Shown here: positions 6,761 through 15,530 of the stretch, in pieces
Layout: the number at the start of each line of letters is the position of its first letter
Position numbering within the stretch: the stretch's first letter is position 1
IMG/VR virus record: IMGVR_UViG_3300031566_000290
Span: 1-28,200 of that record
Reading direction: 5' to 3' (one strand)
Source: a virus
Length of the DNA stretch: 28,200 nt
Notes under the pieces: model-generated
Database searches by the model: none
Seen by the model: only the letters and a program-made list of their open reading frames with translations
Told to the model about the DNA's origin: nothing
Program-made: the position numbers and the translations under genes

Positions 6761-7486
6761 TTACAATAGGAATTTTTCAATTCCATTGATTATTTTTTCA
6801 CTTTCCTCTTTTAAATAAATACCATTTTTCTTCACAAAGTTTTCGCCCATTGTAGTTTGCTCTATGTTTGTTGAAGCGGGGTACAGGTATGCACCCGGTG
6901 TGCTTGGAGTTGCAACAAGGTCAAAGCCAATTAATTCAAAATCTGCTTGTACCAAGTTCTTTCCATTAATTTCTTTGAGAGTTCCAACACCACGAGAAGA
7001 AATCCCTAATTTCATTCCATTCTCCAAATACAAAATAATTTTATCACCAATTACTGAACAAATACCCATATTAATATATCCTCTTGTGATAATTAATTTA
7101 ATTTGTCCGAAAAGTATGTGACTTTGATCGTCTTTTCCCCACCACATTTTGGTGATCATGTGCGAAATATTTTGTAGTGAAATGATACTACTATCTGGAT
7201 GGTCTGCTTCTGAAGCAGCACTACTACCATCAACCAATTTTTGATATTCTTCAACTTGAGGAACTAATACTTCTTGTGGATAAACTCTTCCGTTTTTATT
7301 TTCAACACCCCATTTTTGAAGAATGCAGTTAATTAAAAGAGGTTCATTTTCTTTTAAAACGAAACTTTCACTTAGTATTTCTTTATTTAGATCAGCACTG
7401 ATATAACCAGCATCTTGTTCAATCAAAATACCAAATCCCGTTTCTCCCGCCTGTAGTATCTTCGCCTCGTTTAATCTCCTAATCAT
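6761..7486 (-). CDS. Prohead core protease, T4 gp21-like serine peptidase
   Basis: 241 aa (T4 gp21: 212). The catalytic signatures are clear. His96 lies in EADHPDSS, the usual 'DHP' block, and the nucleophile is Ser163 or Ser164 in LGISSRGVGTL (160-170), followed by the typical FELIGFDLVATPSTPGAY segment (183-200). Enzymes of this family sit in the prohead core, cut scaffold and capsid proteins after (L/I)xE, and then degrade themselves. Candidate cut sites are present in the neighbouring capsid and scaffold proteins. The gene lies directly upstream of the scaffold gene, as 21-22 in T4. The start at 7486 follows a CTATTTATA motif by 15 nt. The C-terminal tail (EESEKIINGIEKFLL) is helical and could be self-cleaved. 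Confidence 0.9.
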   Translation of the reverse strand: MIRRLNEAKILQAGETGFGILIEQDAGYISADLNKEILSESFVLKENEPLLINCILQKWGVENKNGRVYPQEVLVPQVEEYQKLVDGSSAASEADHPDSSIISLQNISHMITKMWWGKDDQSHILFGQIKLIITRGYINMGICSVIGDKIILYLENGMKLGISSRGVGTLKEINGKNLVQADFELIGFDLVATPSTPGAYLYPASTNIEQTTMGENFVKKNGIYLKEESEKIINGIEKFLL

Positions 7487-7501
7487 AATTATAACTTTTT
7501 A

Positions 7502-7510
7502 TATAAATAG
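7502..7510 (-). promoter_or_regulatory. Late-promoter-like motif CTATTTATA
   Basis: Motif copy on the minus strand with C instead of G in front, 15 nt before the protease ATG at 7486 and immediately after the stop of the 40-residue gene. Confidence 0.6.
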
Positions 7511-7514
7511 TCCG

Positions 7515-7637
7515 TTAATGTGATTTCTGTAAAAACGATTTACTTTTTTTGGATTCCAAAAAAATTCGAGTTTCTAATCGCAACTTAATCTCATTGAGTA
7601 ACTTATTTGTTTCTTTCAGTTTTTCGATTTTTTTCAT
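7515..7637 (-). CDS. Very small hypothetical protein (40 aa)
   Basis: A 40-codon frame, MKKIEKLKETNKLLNEIKLR and onward, predicted as one charged amphipathic helix with a basic C-terminus (ESKKSKSFLQKSH). It starts 6 nt after the stop of the upstream membrane-protein gene and ends 4 nt before the protease promoter motif, so it fills a gap that otherwise holds nothing. The first residues read as a leucine-heptad helix, compatible with a partner for the neighbouring coiled-coil protein or with a small head-core protein such as T4 gp67/gp68, which precede gene 21 in T4. Both ideas rest on position and composition only. It could be non-coding, but the tight fit on both sides argues for a gene. 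Confidence 0.5.
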   Translation of the reverse strand: MKKIEKLKETNKLLNEIKLRLETRIFLESKKSKSFLQKSH

Positions 7638-7643
7638 GTCTCA

Positions 7644-8054
7644 CTACGCTTTATTATCAATAATATCTCTAATATCATCAAGTTTTAAAAGAATCTCATT
7701 TGTTTTTAGCTTACTCAAGTCTTCACTTAGTTCAAGAACTTCTGAAATGGAATTTAATACTCGAAATGCCTCCTTTTCCGATTCTGCCCATTGACGAGTT
7801 GCCTCTTCTTCTTTTCTTAATATATCAGCACGTAAACTTTGATTTTTCGTGATGTTTTCTTTTCTTAGAGCATCGATTCTTGCAGTATGTTGTGTTTGAA
7901 GTTGCTTGACTTCATTTCGATGTCCAGATATTCTTTTCATGCAAATACGTAACAAAACACCGAAAACCAGAATAGATGTGATGAATAAATAAAAGAAAAC
8001 ATTAGTCCAAATTGGGTGGAAATGATCTATGACCGATAATAGTATAATGCTCAT
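7644..8054 (-). CDS. Membrane-anchored coiled-coil protein, unknown function
   Basis: 136 aa from the ATG at 8054. A GTG at 8120 would give 158 aa, but a CTATTTATA motif lies between the two, 13 nt before the ATG, so the shorter form is preferred. The N-terminus carries one transmembrane helix (VFFYLFITSILVFGVLLRI, about 19-37) followed by a basic flank and a long charged coiled coil (about 45-135, with Arg/Lys/Glu heptads such as DILRKEEEATRQWAESEKEA). The arrangement, a short outer segment, one TM and a long cytoplasmic coil, is not that of a known holin or spanin. It is upstream of the 40-aa gene and the prohead protease, so a role in prohead assembly at the membrane is one possibility. 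Confidence 0.65.
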   Translation of the reverse strand: MSIILLSVIDHFHPIWTNVFFYLFITSILVFGVLLRICMKRISGHRNEVKQLQTQHTARIDALRKENITKNQSLRADILRKEEEATRQWAESEKEAFRVLNSISEVLELSEDLSKLKTNEILLKLDDIRDIIDNKA

Positions 8055-8067
8055 TTTAGTCGTTTCA

Positions 8068-8076
8068 TATAAATAG
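8068..8076 (-). promoter_or_regulatory. Late-promoter-like motif CTATTTATA
   Basis: Minus-strand copy, 13 nt before the ATG at 8054. It forms a divergent pair with the plus-strand copy at 8126. It would lie inside the coding region if the GTG at 8120 were the start, which argues against that start. Confidence 0.55.
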
Positions 8077-8125
8077 TCTTGTTTATTCGTTTGGATAGTA
8101 TTATCTTTATATTTTTCCACTTCAA

Positions 8126-8134
8126 CTATTTATA
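8126..8134 (+). promoter_or_regulatory. Late-promoter-like motif CTATTTATA
   Basis: Plus-strand copy, 15 nt before the ATG at 8150 of the giant hub-like gene. It shows that the motif reads TATTTATA in the gene direction on both strands. The hub and lysin genes would share it. Confidence 0.65.
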
Positions 8135-8149
8135 TGTAAAATAAGATTA

Positions 8150-11100
8150 ATGGCAGGAAATGTAAAACTTATCGATCCGAATAATGCAAACCTAAACTAT
8201 ATTCAAAATAGTAAGGGTGAAAAAGAATATCAGCACAATGGAATCCCACCATATGAGGACATGTATATTCTTGCCGAATTAAGTGCTGTTCGTAGAGGGA
8301 GAACAATTTTAACTACAAGAATTGATACTGATATCACAAAAAAAGACGAAAGAAGTTTTAATGACGATAGGTATGTTAGCTTTATGGGGCAAAATCAAGA
8401 CCCTGATAATGAAGCGCATTTTAATCAATATACCACTAACTGGTATGATGGAAGTACTGATGTTAATAAAACCTATGAGGGTTTTGGTATCAGTAAAATT
8501 GATATTGAAATAAATTCATCATATATTCCACAAATCAGCATTGAATTTGTAGACATTAGAGGTTTAGCATTTTTTAATCGTGAGAACTCGCCATATCGAA
8601 TATTGTTCGATTTCCCCCCACCAATTTTTTATCTTTCATTTAAGGGATACTACGGTAAGATATTAACATACCAAATGCACTTGGTAAAATATAATACCGA
8701 ATTTAAGGCAGAAACTGGTAATTATCATATTGATGCAAATTTTATTGCTATTACATATGCACCATTAACAGACATTCCATTCAGATATATTCTTCAAGCA
8801 CCTTTAATGGACAAAGATAATCCAGTAACATTATCGCCAGATTCTACTGAACCACCACAGAACACCTTGGATTTGATTTTAAAATTAGAGCAAGTTTATT
8901 CAGAAATTCCTGAAAAAATTAAAACGGATGTTGAAAATACAAAATATGAGAATGCTCAAACAAAATTAGCATTATATAATAGATCATTAGAATTATTATT
9001 TAATTTTAAAAACGAGAAATCGTTAACCGATTTGGGTGATCCAATTTTATTTACATATAATATTTCACCAAATGAAAGTAATCAGCGCACAGTTAAAGAA
9101 ATTAAAACGTTTTCTGAATATAATGATTATTTAAGAACATTTGCGTCCCCCGACCTTCCTGTGAATATTAGTAAACAATTATACATTGGTTATTTTTCTG
9201 ATAAATCGGTTGAGGTTGAACTTGACGAGAATGGAAACCCCATTACAACATACAACACAGCACTTAATTTAAGAAATGCTAAATATTCAGAAGAATTAAA
9301 TAAATACAAGAAAAAACTGGAATTAAAGGGAAAGGATATTATAAGTGGAATTAATGCGAAGGACATTAAAGACGCTGAACCTATTTGGGATAACACAGAG
9401 GGAGAATTAATTGAGGAAACACAATATATACGTCATATCGGAATTAATATCACTGACTACTATGTTAAATTATACAGGGGGAAAAAGGAATTAGAGGATG
9501 AAAAATTAATCACATCCTCAAGTTTAAATACCAAGATAAATAGTATGATTTTAAAACGTCTTGGTATGTTGCCAACCATTTACAATATTTTTGAAATATT
9601 GATGAATGATGTTGATAAATTCTTCTCTGTACTTAAAACCACAACAACAGATGCTGAAGAGCACCATGCAAGGTATAAAAATCAGATTATTAACGATCCA
9701 TCATATAAAGACGTAAAGGAAGATACCGATGTGTTCGCATTTCCGTTGGTCGTTAGACAAGAAAAAATATGTAATCAAATTGTAGAGGAAAGAAGAGCAC
9801 CCTTTGAAATTAGTGATAAGTGTGATCAACCATTTCCTGAATTGGATTTGGTTCAAAGGTTTATCGACTCGTTCATTAAATACAATAGAATATATAACCA
9901 AGCAACACTAAAATCAGAAAAAGACGCACAGGGTGATTATAAATGGATTCCATCTACACCCGTTGATAGTCGTTTTGTAACATCAAATTTACACAGTCCT
10001 TATTTTGGAACAGATAGTAGTGATGGTGAACAAACAATAAATTTGGTCGATGATACCCGCTTAAATCAAATCATCAAAATATTTTATGAAAGATTTCAAC
10101 TTCTAACTGGGTTTGCACTCCCATATTCATTTTATAATATATCTGACCCCAATAAAGTAAGATTATATGATATTGATAATGCTGCGAGTGAAGCATATAT
10201 TAAATTATATGCTGAAGCCGAAGCAATAAATTTGGTGAATTCAATAATAAATGAAGACTATGCTCAACTCTTAAAAACTTTTGCATCTAAAAACAATTCT
10301 CAAAAGGGTTTATATGATCCAGCAAATGGTTTTTTTAAATATATTGAAAAAAACCTGCCAGCACTTTATAGTGATACACCAACGAATTATAGTTTCTCGA
10401 ATGGGGATGCAATGTATAGAGATAAAAAGGATGAGGATTTCGTGGGACTTACGGTAGTTCCCACAACAAACATCGAAATGAGAAGTGGTGCATCAAAAGA
10501 CGGATTTAATGAGTTCATTGAAAAAACAAAAACAAATTGGAGAGACATTATTTTTAAGGGTCGATCTGATGTCATTGAAGACTCATTTGGTTTCACTGCC
10601 GAAAATGTTATTTTTCGTTCCGACACTGATTCGAAGAACGATGCATTTAATAGAACAAAATTTATTGCAAGTACATGGACTTGGTATAGAAATGATAGGC
10701 TATTTGGTGCAAATAATGGGGGGATTGTGTTTAACCCCCCAATTGGTGGTACAGAAACATTTGACACTCCTTTTCCTGAGATACTTGATAAACTGAGCGA
10801 TAACGGAAATCAATGGTTCTTTGAACAAGGCATTACTTATGGAAGAATTCTTGATGTTAAAGATACTACGGGAATCGAGGGTGTTTGGCTTGATGAATTA
10901 GGTCTTGCCGATACACAAATGTATCCAGTAATTATTGATTATGATAGTACAGAGTTTGATCTCGAATTATCAACTCTAATGTACTTATCTAATTTTGGAA
11001 GAACATTGTCCGCCTTTAATTATTTCCCATATTTTCTAAATAAGGATTTCTTTTCAACACCCTCATTAATTGAATTACCTCAATTTGTTCTCGCATATAT

Positions 11101-12880
11101 GGGAATGTTGGTGGGACATCAAAAGGGAGATGCTTTATGGACAAGATTATATGATTTTATTGTTACTGGTGCAGGTAAAAGATTAGATTCAGCATGTATT
11201 ATGATTTTTGCGGATATTCATGACGTTAATAAATACTTGAGTTCAATAGATAAGGAATATCTTAGAACATATTATGAAACGTGGGTAGGTCTTAATTACA
11301 ATGATTTGAAACTTAATATGAAAGAATTGTACCGACTTGTTGACCCACAGAAATGTGTTGATGAATTCAATCCTGAACAATATTCAGACACAAAGACTAA
11401 GTTTTATGAGACAGAGAATAAAATGGTTGAGTGTAAGAAGGAAAAATACTCGAAATTTTTAGTAAAACACAATAAAGACTATAATGCCAGTAAGGGATTT
11501 GATTACATGTGGGATGGTATGTTGAATAGAGTCGCATTAGTTTGTTACAGTGAGTTAACATTTAGATTCGAAGAAGAAATCAATCCTCTTTACAGTTCAC
11601 TTGAAGAAAAATTGAGTGGTACGGATAATACTTTTAATGTTGATACATACGGTGCACAAATAAAATCAAAAACAGAACAATTCTTTTATACGTTTTTCGG
11701 GGAATTAAATACAAGAATTGAAAAAAGACGAAAACAATTAGATAACGAAAAAAAGGAATTCGAAAAATCAACTGGGGATCAAGATATTGTGACCCAAACA
11801 TATTATTCGTTTAAAAACATAAATGATAAATGGCTTGCTGGATTAAGTAAAAACATAAATGGTTATCCATTTAAAACGAATACCAACAAAGGATTAATTA
11901 GTCAATTTGCTTTTGTTGACAGAGCAATGAATCCAATTGGGGACACTATAATTGATGTCAGAAACCTAATTGATGCCAAGGACAGTCCCGATTTATCAAT
12001 ATTCACAGTAATATCTCAAATGTTATCATTAAATGGCTTTGAATTTTTTCCACTACAAAACTTCATGAGTTTTCAAGAAGATGAATGGGAAGATTGTTTT
12101 AAAATTGATACCAGTGGTAAACAAGAACAACACCCCGTATTTGTGTGTATGTTTATTGGAGGAACATCAAGTTATCCAACAGGTCTTGAAAAATATTCAC
12201 CGTTTAAAGATGATGGAATTGCTGATTTAGGAAATCCACCAAGTGACTTTTTAAACGAGGGGTGCACACCTAATGAAGAAGGTGATCGTCAAATCGATGA
12301 ATATGATTCCTTTGGAAATCCTGTAACACCAGAGAAAGGAAATATATATAGCCAAGTCCGTGCATTTCGAGTTCGTTATGGTGAACAAAACCAAAACATG
12401 TTTTATAATTTCGGTATTGATAGTAAAGAATATCCAGAAACAAACGAATCAATTCAAATACTTTCACGATTAGCTGGTGATGAAAAAACTCAATCGCCTG
12501 TTCCTAAAGCACAGAGTTTATATAGCACATATGAAAATAGAGCGTATCGAGCAAACATTACTGGTTTTGGAAATGCCATGCTTCAACCAACACAATATTT
12601 TCAATTAGAAAACGTACCAATATTCAATGGAGCATATATAATATTAACGGTGAGACATCAGATAACCGCAAATAAAATGGTTACAAGTTTTTCTGGAACA
12701 AAACTGCTTAAATATCCAATGCCAAGAGTTCTAAATCCTGCTGCAATTGTCGGATTCGATGGTGGAAGTTCAGACACCGCATCTTCATTGACCTTTGAAG
12801 AAGTTACGTTGGGAGTTGGAACAGCAGAAAATCCAGCACAAGCTAAATACAATTCAATGTACACATTAGAAATTTATTAA
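8150..12880 (+). CDS. Giant baseplate-hub-like structural protein
   Basis: 1576 aa. The last part (about 1460-1520) has the hub/VgrG-type pattern: an N-terminal GFGNAMLQPTQYFQL, then NVPIFNGAYIILTVRHQI, then VTSFSGTKLL. This 'low-energy beta-barrel, gained ligand-free H' pattern recurs in T4 gp27, Mu gp44 and VgrG proteins that form the trimeric hub at the tip of contractile tails. An N-terminal beta-rich block (about 115-220, GFGISKIDIEINSSYIPQIS and ILFDFPPPIFYLSFKGYYGK) would supply the other hub domain. The roughly 1200 residues between are unrecognised, with charged helices around 1110-1240. T4 gp27 has only 391 aa, so this is a greatly enlarged version or a fusion. The next gene, a lysin, starts one base after the stop, matching the gp27-gp5 partnership. 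Alternative: another large baseplate or tail protein. Confidence 0.6.
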   Translation: MAGNVKLIDPNNANLNYIQNSKGEKEYQHNGIPPYEDMYILAELSAVRRGRTILTTRIDTDITKKDERSFNDDRYVSFMGQNQDPDNEAHFNQYTTNWYDGSTDVNKTYEGFGISKIDIEINSSYIPQISIEFVDIRGLAFFNRENSPYRILFDFPPPIFYLSFKGYYGKILTYQMHLVKYNTEFKAETGNYHIDANFIAITYAPLTDIPFRYILQAPLMDKDNPVTLSPDSTEPPQNTLDLILKLEQVYSEIPEKIKTDVENTKYENAQTKLALYNRSLELLFNFKNEKSLTDLGDPILFTYNISPNESNQRTVKEIKTFSEYNDYLRTFASPDLPVNISKQLYIGYFSDKSVEVELDENGNPITTYNTALNLRNAKYSEELNKYKKKLELKGKDIISGINAKDIKDAEPIWDNTEGELIEETQYIRHIGINITDYYVKLYRGKKELEDEKLITSSSLNTKINSMILKRLGMLPTIYNIFEILMNDVDKFFSVLKTTTTDAEEHHARYKNQIINDPSYKDVKEDTDVFAFPLVVRQEKICNQIVEERRAPFEISDKCDQPFPELDLVQRFIDSFIKYNRIYNQATLKSEKDAQGDYKWIPSTPVDSRFVTSNLHSPYFGTDSSDGEQTINLVDDTRLNQIIKIFYERFQLLTGFALPYSFYNISDPNKVRLYDIDNAASEAYIKLYAEAEAINLVNSIINEDYAQLLKTFASKNNSQKGLYDPANGFFKYIEKNLPALYSDTPTNYSFSNGDAMYRDKKDEDFVGLTVVPTTNIEMRSGASKDGFNEFIEKTKTNWRDIIFKGRSDVIEDSFGFTAENVIFRSDTDSKNDAFNRTKFIASTWTWYRNDRLFGANNGGIVFNPPIGGTETFDTPFPEILDKLSDNGNQWFFEQGITYGRILDVKDTTGIEGVWLDELGLADTQMYPVIIDYDSTEFDLELSTLMYLSNFGRTLSAFNYFPYFLNKDFFSTPSLIELPQFVLAYMGMLVGHQKGDALWTRLYDFIVTGAGKRLDSACIMIFADIHDVNKYLSSIDKEYLRTYYETWVGLNYNDLKLNMKELYRLVDPQKCVDEFNPEQYSDTKTKFYETENKMVECKKEKYSKFLVKHNKDYNASKGFDYMWDGMLNRVALVCYSELTFRFEEEINPLYSSLEEKLSGTDNTFNVDTYGAQIKSKTEQFFYTFFGELNTRIEKRRKQLDNEKKEFEKSTGDQDIVTQTYYSFKNINDKWLAGLSKNINGYPFKTNTNKGLISQFAFVDRAMNPIGDTIIDVRNLIDAKDSPDLSIFTVISQMLSLNGFEFFPLQNFMSFQEDEWEDCFKIDTSGKQEQHPVFVCMFIGGTSSYPTGLEKYSPFKDDGIADLGNPPSDFLNEGCTPNEEGDRQIDEYDSFGNPVTPEKGNIYSQVRAFRVRYGEQNQNMFYNFGIDSKEYPETNESIQILSRLAGDEKTQSPVPKAQSLYSTYENRAYRANITGFGNAMLQPTQYFQLENVPIFNGAYIILTVRHQITANKMVTSFSGTKLLKYPMPRVLNPAAIVGFDGGSSDTASSLTFEEVTLGVGTAENPAQAKYNSMYTLEIY

Positions 12881-12881
12881 A

Positions 12882-14711
12882 ATGCGCAAAAATACTATAA
12901 TAACACAAAAGGGTAAGGAATTTATAACACAGGTTGTTACGCTTGGGGGAAACAAACTCTTAGAGGGTAATAATGGACCATTACCGTTTAGTGATAATGG
13001 AACTGGAAATAAGGTTGATAAAACGTGGGTGGTAAATGCAATTGCTTCGGATGGGAAACCATTGAATGTTTCTAATTTAGCTCAATCGTTAATTGATTGG
13101 TTTCAAAAATATGGTGACATGTATGAACTCGATCCAAACATTTTAGCTGCACAAGCATATGTTGAATCTGGTTATCGACTTTGGTATTATTCTAAAACAA
13201 CCACTGCATCTGGATTACTTCAATTCAAAATGTTGGATATTTTTAGCCTTGTTATAAATAATTTCGGTGCAGGCGGTCCTCTTTATTGGAGCGAAGAAAA
13301 CCTCAATGCATATCGTCCATTGAACGCAATTATTGATGGACTTGAGCAAGAGCTTGCTGTTTCCTCATATGAATCAGATAGTGGTGCACCCGGTACTCGA
13401 ATAGTTGCTACCCAAAATCGAATAATTTTACACCAAAACATTATTAACAATCCCGAATATATGATCAAAGCACAGGCGAGATATATGAGATATTTTGCAG
13501 AAAACTGTGGAAAACTCGCAAGCACATCACTACTGTGCTTTAGAGCAGGTGCTAAATATGTTACAGATACATATTCAAGATCAATTGAAAAGTTACTCAA
13601 GGATTATGATAATGATGTTAATAACCCAATAGTAAAAGATGCATTGGATTATGTGTTGACTGTTTGGGGTGTGTTAGGCGACAACAACAATAGAATTTTT
13701 GGTGGGAAAGAAATAAAAAAATATAAACCACTTTATCACACTTTTGGATATACTGATTTATTTAGACATGCAAGTAATGACGACTTCGCAACATATCCGA
13801 ATGAAAATTTCGACCCATTTGCTGCAAATGTAACTGAAGCCGATGAGTATGGAATTATCGCCTCAGACTTAGATGACCTTTCAATTGCCAGAGATAGTAG
13901 ATATAAATTTATATATTTCCCATCAGATCAGTACTTCCAAGGTGAAGCTACAAGCAAAGCACAAATTGTATTGCACCATACCGTTAGTGGTGATAAAGGT
14001 GGTGTTGGTGGCGATATTAAATGGTGGAGAGATAAAGGAGAAAAGGTTGCCACTGCATTTATAATCGCAAGAGATGGTGGAATATATCAATTATTCAATA
14101 CCAATTATTGGGCATATCATCTTGGTCTCAAAGACAATAGAAACAAATCTCTAAATCAACATTCCATAGGGATCGAGATTGATTCTTGGGGTGGTTTGAA
14201 ACAAGGTAAAGATGCTCAAGGTAATTTAGGTTGGTATCCTACGATTATGTTTGATAAAGATAGACAGTCTCAGGAAATAAGAAAAGGGGCAAGTCCAGTT
14301 ACCGATGTTACATTTTATAATTCAAAAACGGGATATCCAAATGGTTTTAGAGGATTCTATGCATTCGAAACATATACTCAAACTCAAATAGATGCCGTTA
14401 GGGATTTAATATTATCATTAGTGTTTCAATCAAAAATGAATGAAAATGATAACGCAAGGGGAGGTAAGTTTCCAGACATTAGTTTAGTGTTTAATGAAGA
14501 CATTTGGAACATTAATTATAATTATTCTGGCGCAGAACTTATTAGTACAAGCAGTCCAGATGGTGCGCCAGCCATTTCAGAAAATGCAATGAAAGGTAAA
14601 AAGGGTATTTGGACACATACAAGTTATCGTGCTGACAAATCGGATTGTCATCCTCAATTAGAATTGATTAAGATGTTACAGAGTTTACAAAATTATCGAT
14701 CTAAAGTATAG
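12882..14711 (+). CDS. Tail-associated lysin: transglycosylase-like domain plus N-acetylmuramoyl-L-alanine amidase domain
   Basis: 609 aa with two predicted peptidoglycan hydrolases. Domain 1 (about 65-240) is SLT/lysozyme-like: LDPNILAAQAYVESGYRLWY (83-102) with catalytic Glu95, then TTASGLLQF (107-115). Domain 2 (about 355-595) is Amidase_2-like: IVLHHT (362-367; His365 or His366 as the first zinc ligand), YHLG (412-415), and SIGIEID (428-434). No ordinary GHRD block follows, but WTHTSYRADKSDCHP (577-591) near the C-terminus could provide the remaining ligands. It starts one base after the hub-like gene, so the pair is probably translated together and the protein probably sits at the tail tip, as gp5 does in T4, to open the cell wall during infection. 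An endolysin for release is the alternative, although no signal peptide or holin neighbour supports it. It ends inside the convergent gene by 11 nt. Confidence 0.75.
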   Translation: MRKNTIITQKGKEFITQVVTLGGNKLLEGNNGPLPFSDNGTGNKVDKTWVVNAIASDGKPLNVSNLAQSLIDWFQKYGDMYELDPNILAAQAYVESGYRLWYYSKTTTASGLLQFKMLDIFSLVINNFGAGGPLYWSEENLNAYRPLNAIIDGLEQELAVSSYESDSGAPGTRIVATQNRIILHQNIINNPEYMIKAQARYMRYFAENCGKLASTSLLCFRAGAKYVTDTYSRSIEKLLKDYDNDVNNPIVKDALDYVLTVWGVLGDNNNRIFGGKEIKKYKPLYHTFGYTDLFRHASNDDFATYPNENFDPFAANVTEADEYGIIASDLDDLSIARDSRYKFIYFPSDQYFQGEATSKAQIVLHHTVSGDKGGVGGDIKWWRDKGEKVATAFIIARDGGIYQLFNTNYWAYHLGLKDNRNKSLNQHSIGIEIDSWGGLKQGKDAQGNLGWYPTIMFDKDRQSQEIRKGASPVTDVTFYNSKTGYPNGFRGFYAFETYTQTQIDAVRDLILSLVFQSKMNENDNARGGKFPDISLVFNEDIWNINYNYSGAELISTSSPDGAPAISENAMKGKKGIWTHTSYRADKSDCHPQLELIKMLQSLQNYRSKV

Positions 14712-15474
14712 CTTTTTTTAATTCGTAAAGTTTTACAATATCACTGTCAGCCGTTGCGACATTGAATGTCATTTCATTAATTTTCTCAAGTGACTTTGCA
14801 ATTTTATCATTGCTGTTGTCCTCATTCAACTTTTCAAGTGCAGCTACGTTTTCTTCTTTAAATTCTTTGAAGAGTTCTTCTTTCATATTATTATCTGCCA
14901 CAACAAGTTTTTTAAAGAGCTTAACATCTTCTTCGTTCATGCTCTCATATTTTTCATTGAACTTATTGATGGCGATTTCGATTACCTCTTCATTAATGAT
15001 TTCGGGAACAATATTCGTGGACTCATCCTCTTTAGGCTGTCTTATATGATCTAAGACAAGATCAAATGCTTCATGCATTTTATCAATATTTACATTCTCA
15101 CTTAGTTTAAGTGATTCTTCAATTAATGTGGTAATTGCCTCATATAAAGCTATCTTTTCATTTTCGATGACCGCTTCACCGATGAATGGTTTTAACTTAT
15201 CGTGCTCAGTGGAAAGTTCTTCCAAAGTATATGTTTCAAACAATCTAACATTTTTATCGATGAAATTAGGAATAAGCGCATCACTGTTAATATGCTTATT
15301 CTCAATACTGTTGAAAACCTTAAACTCTAATTGAAGAACAGGTGAGTTTTTAACCACATCGAAAAACTTAGATGCGGTGTTCTTAGTTTCCACTAACAAT
15401 GAATCGTCAAACATCGATTCCCTTAATTTGTCGGAAACTACCAGATTTGCTACCCCTATATTAATGTTTTTCAT
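14701..15474 (-). CDS. Hypothetical acidic helical protein downstream of the portal gene
   Basis: 257 aa, not recognised. It is almost wholly helical, Glu/Lys/Asn-rich (for example EEVIEIAINKFNEKYESMNE and KLFKKLVVADNNMKEELFKE), with no Cys, signal peptide or membrane segment. It follows the portal gene and has its own TATTTATA motif 18 nt before the ATG. In T4 the small acidic head-core genes 67 and 68 come after portal gene 20, so a head-core or portal-associated role is a reasonable guess from position and composition, but no more. Its stop overlaps that of the convergent lysin gene by 11 nt. Confidence 0.65.
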   Translation of the reverse strand: MKNINIGVANLVVSDKLRESMFDDSLLVETKNTASKFFDVVKNSPVLQLEFKVFNSIENKHINSDALIPNFIDKNVRLFETYTLEELSTEHDKLKPFIGEAVIENEKIALYEAITTLIEESLKLSENVNIDKMHEAFDLVLDHIRQPKEDESTNIVPEIINEEVIEIAINKFNEKYESMNEEDVKLFKKLVVADNNMKEELFKEFKEENVAALEKLNEDNSNDKIAKSLEKINEMTFNVATADSDIVKLYELKKAIL

Positions 15475-15492
15475 ATATCTTATGTGATTTCT

Positions 15493-15501
15493 TATAAATA
15501 C
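15493..15501 (-). promoter_or_regulatory. Late-promoter-like motif GTATTTATA
   Basis: Exact minus-strand copy, 18 nt before the ATG at 15474. A partial copy (AATTTATAG) directly abuts it upstream at 15501-15509. Confidence 0.6.
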
Positions 15502-15530
15502 TATAAATTACTGTAAATGTTTACCTGCAC

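Noticed and set aside
8055-8120. GTG at 8120 as the start of the membrane-anchored coiled-coil protein
   Set aside because: It would place the late motif inside the coding region, and an ATG at 8054 lies at the usual distance from it.
2381-14711. TAG stop codon reassignment, as in some large gut phages
   Set aside because: TAG ends at least five genes here at sensible positions, with overlaps or new starts following, so standard decoding fits.
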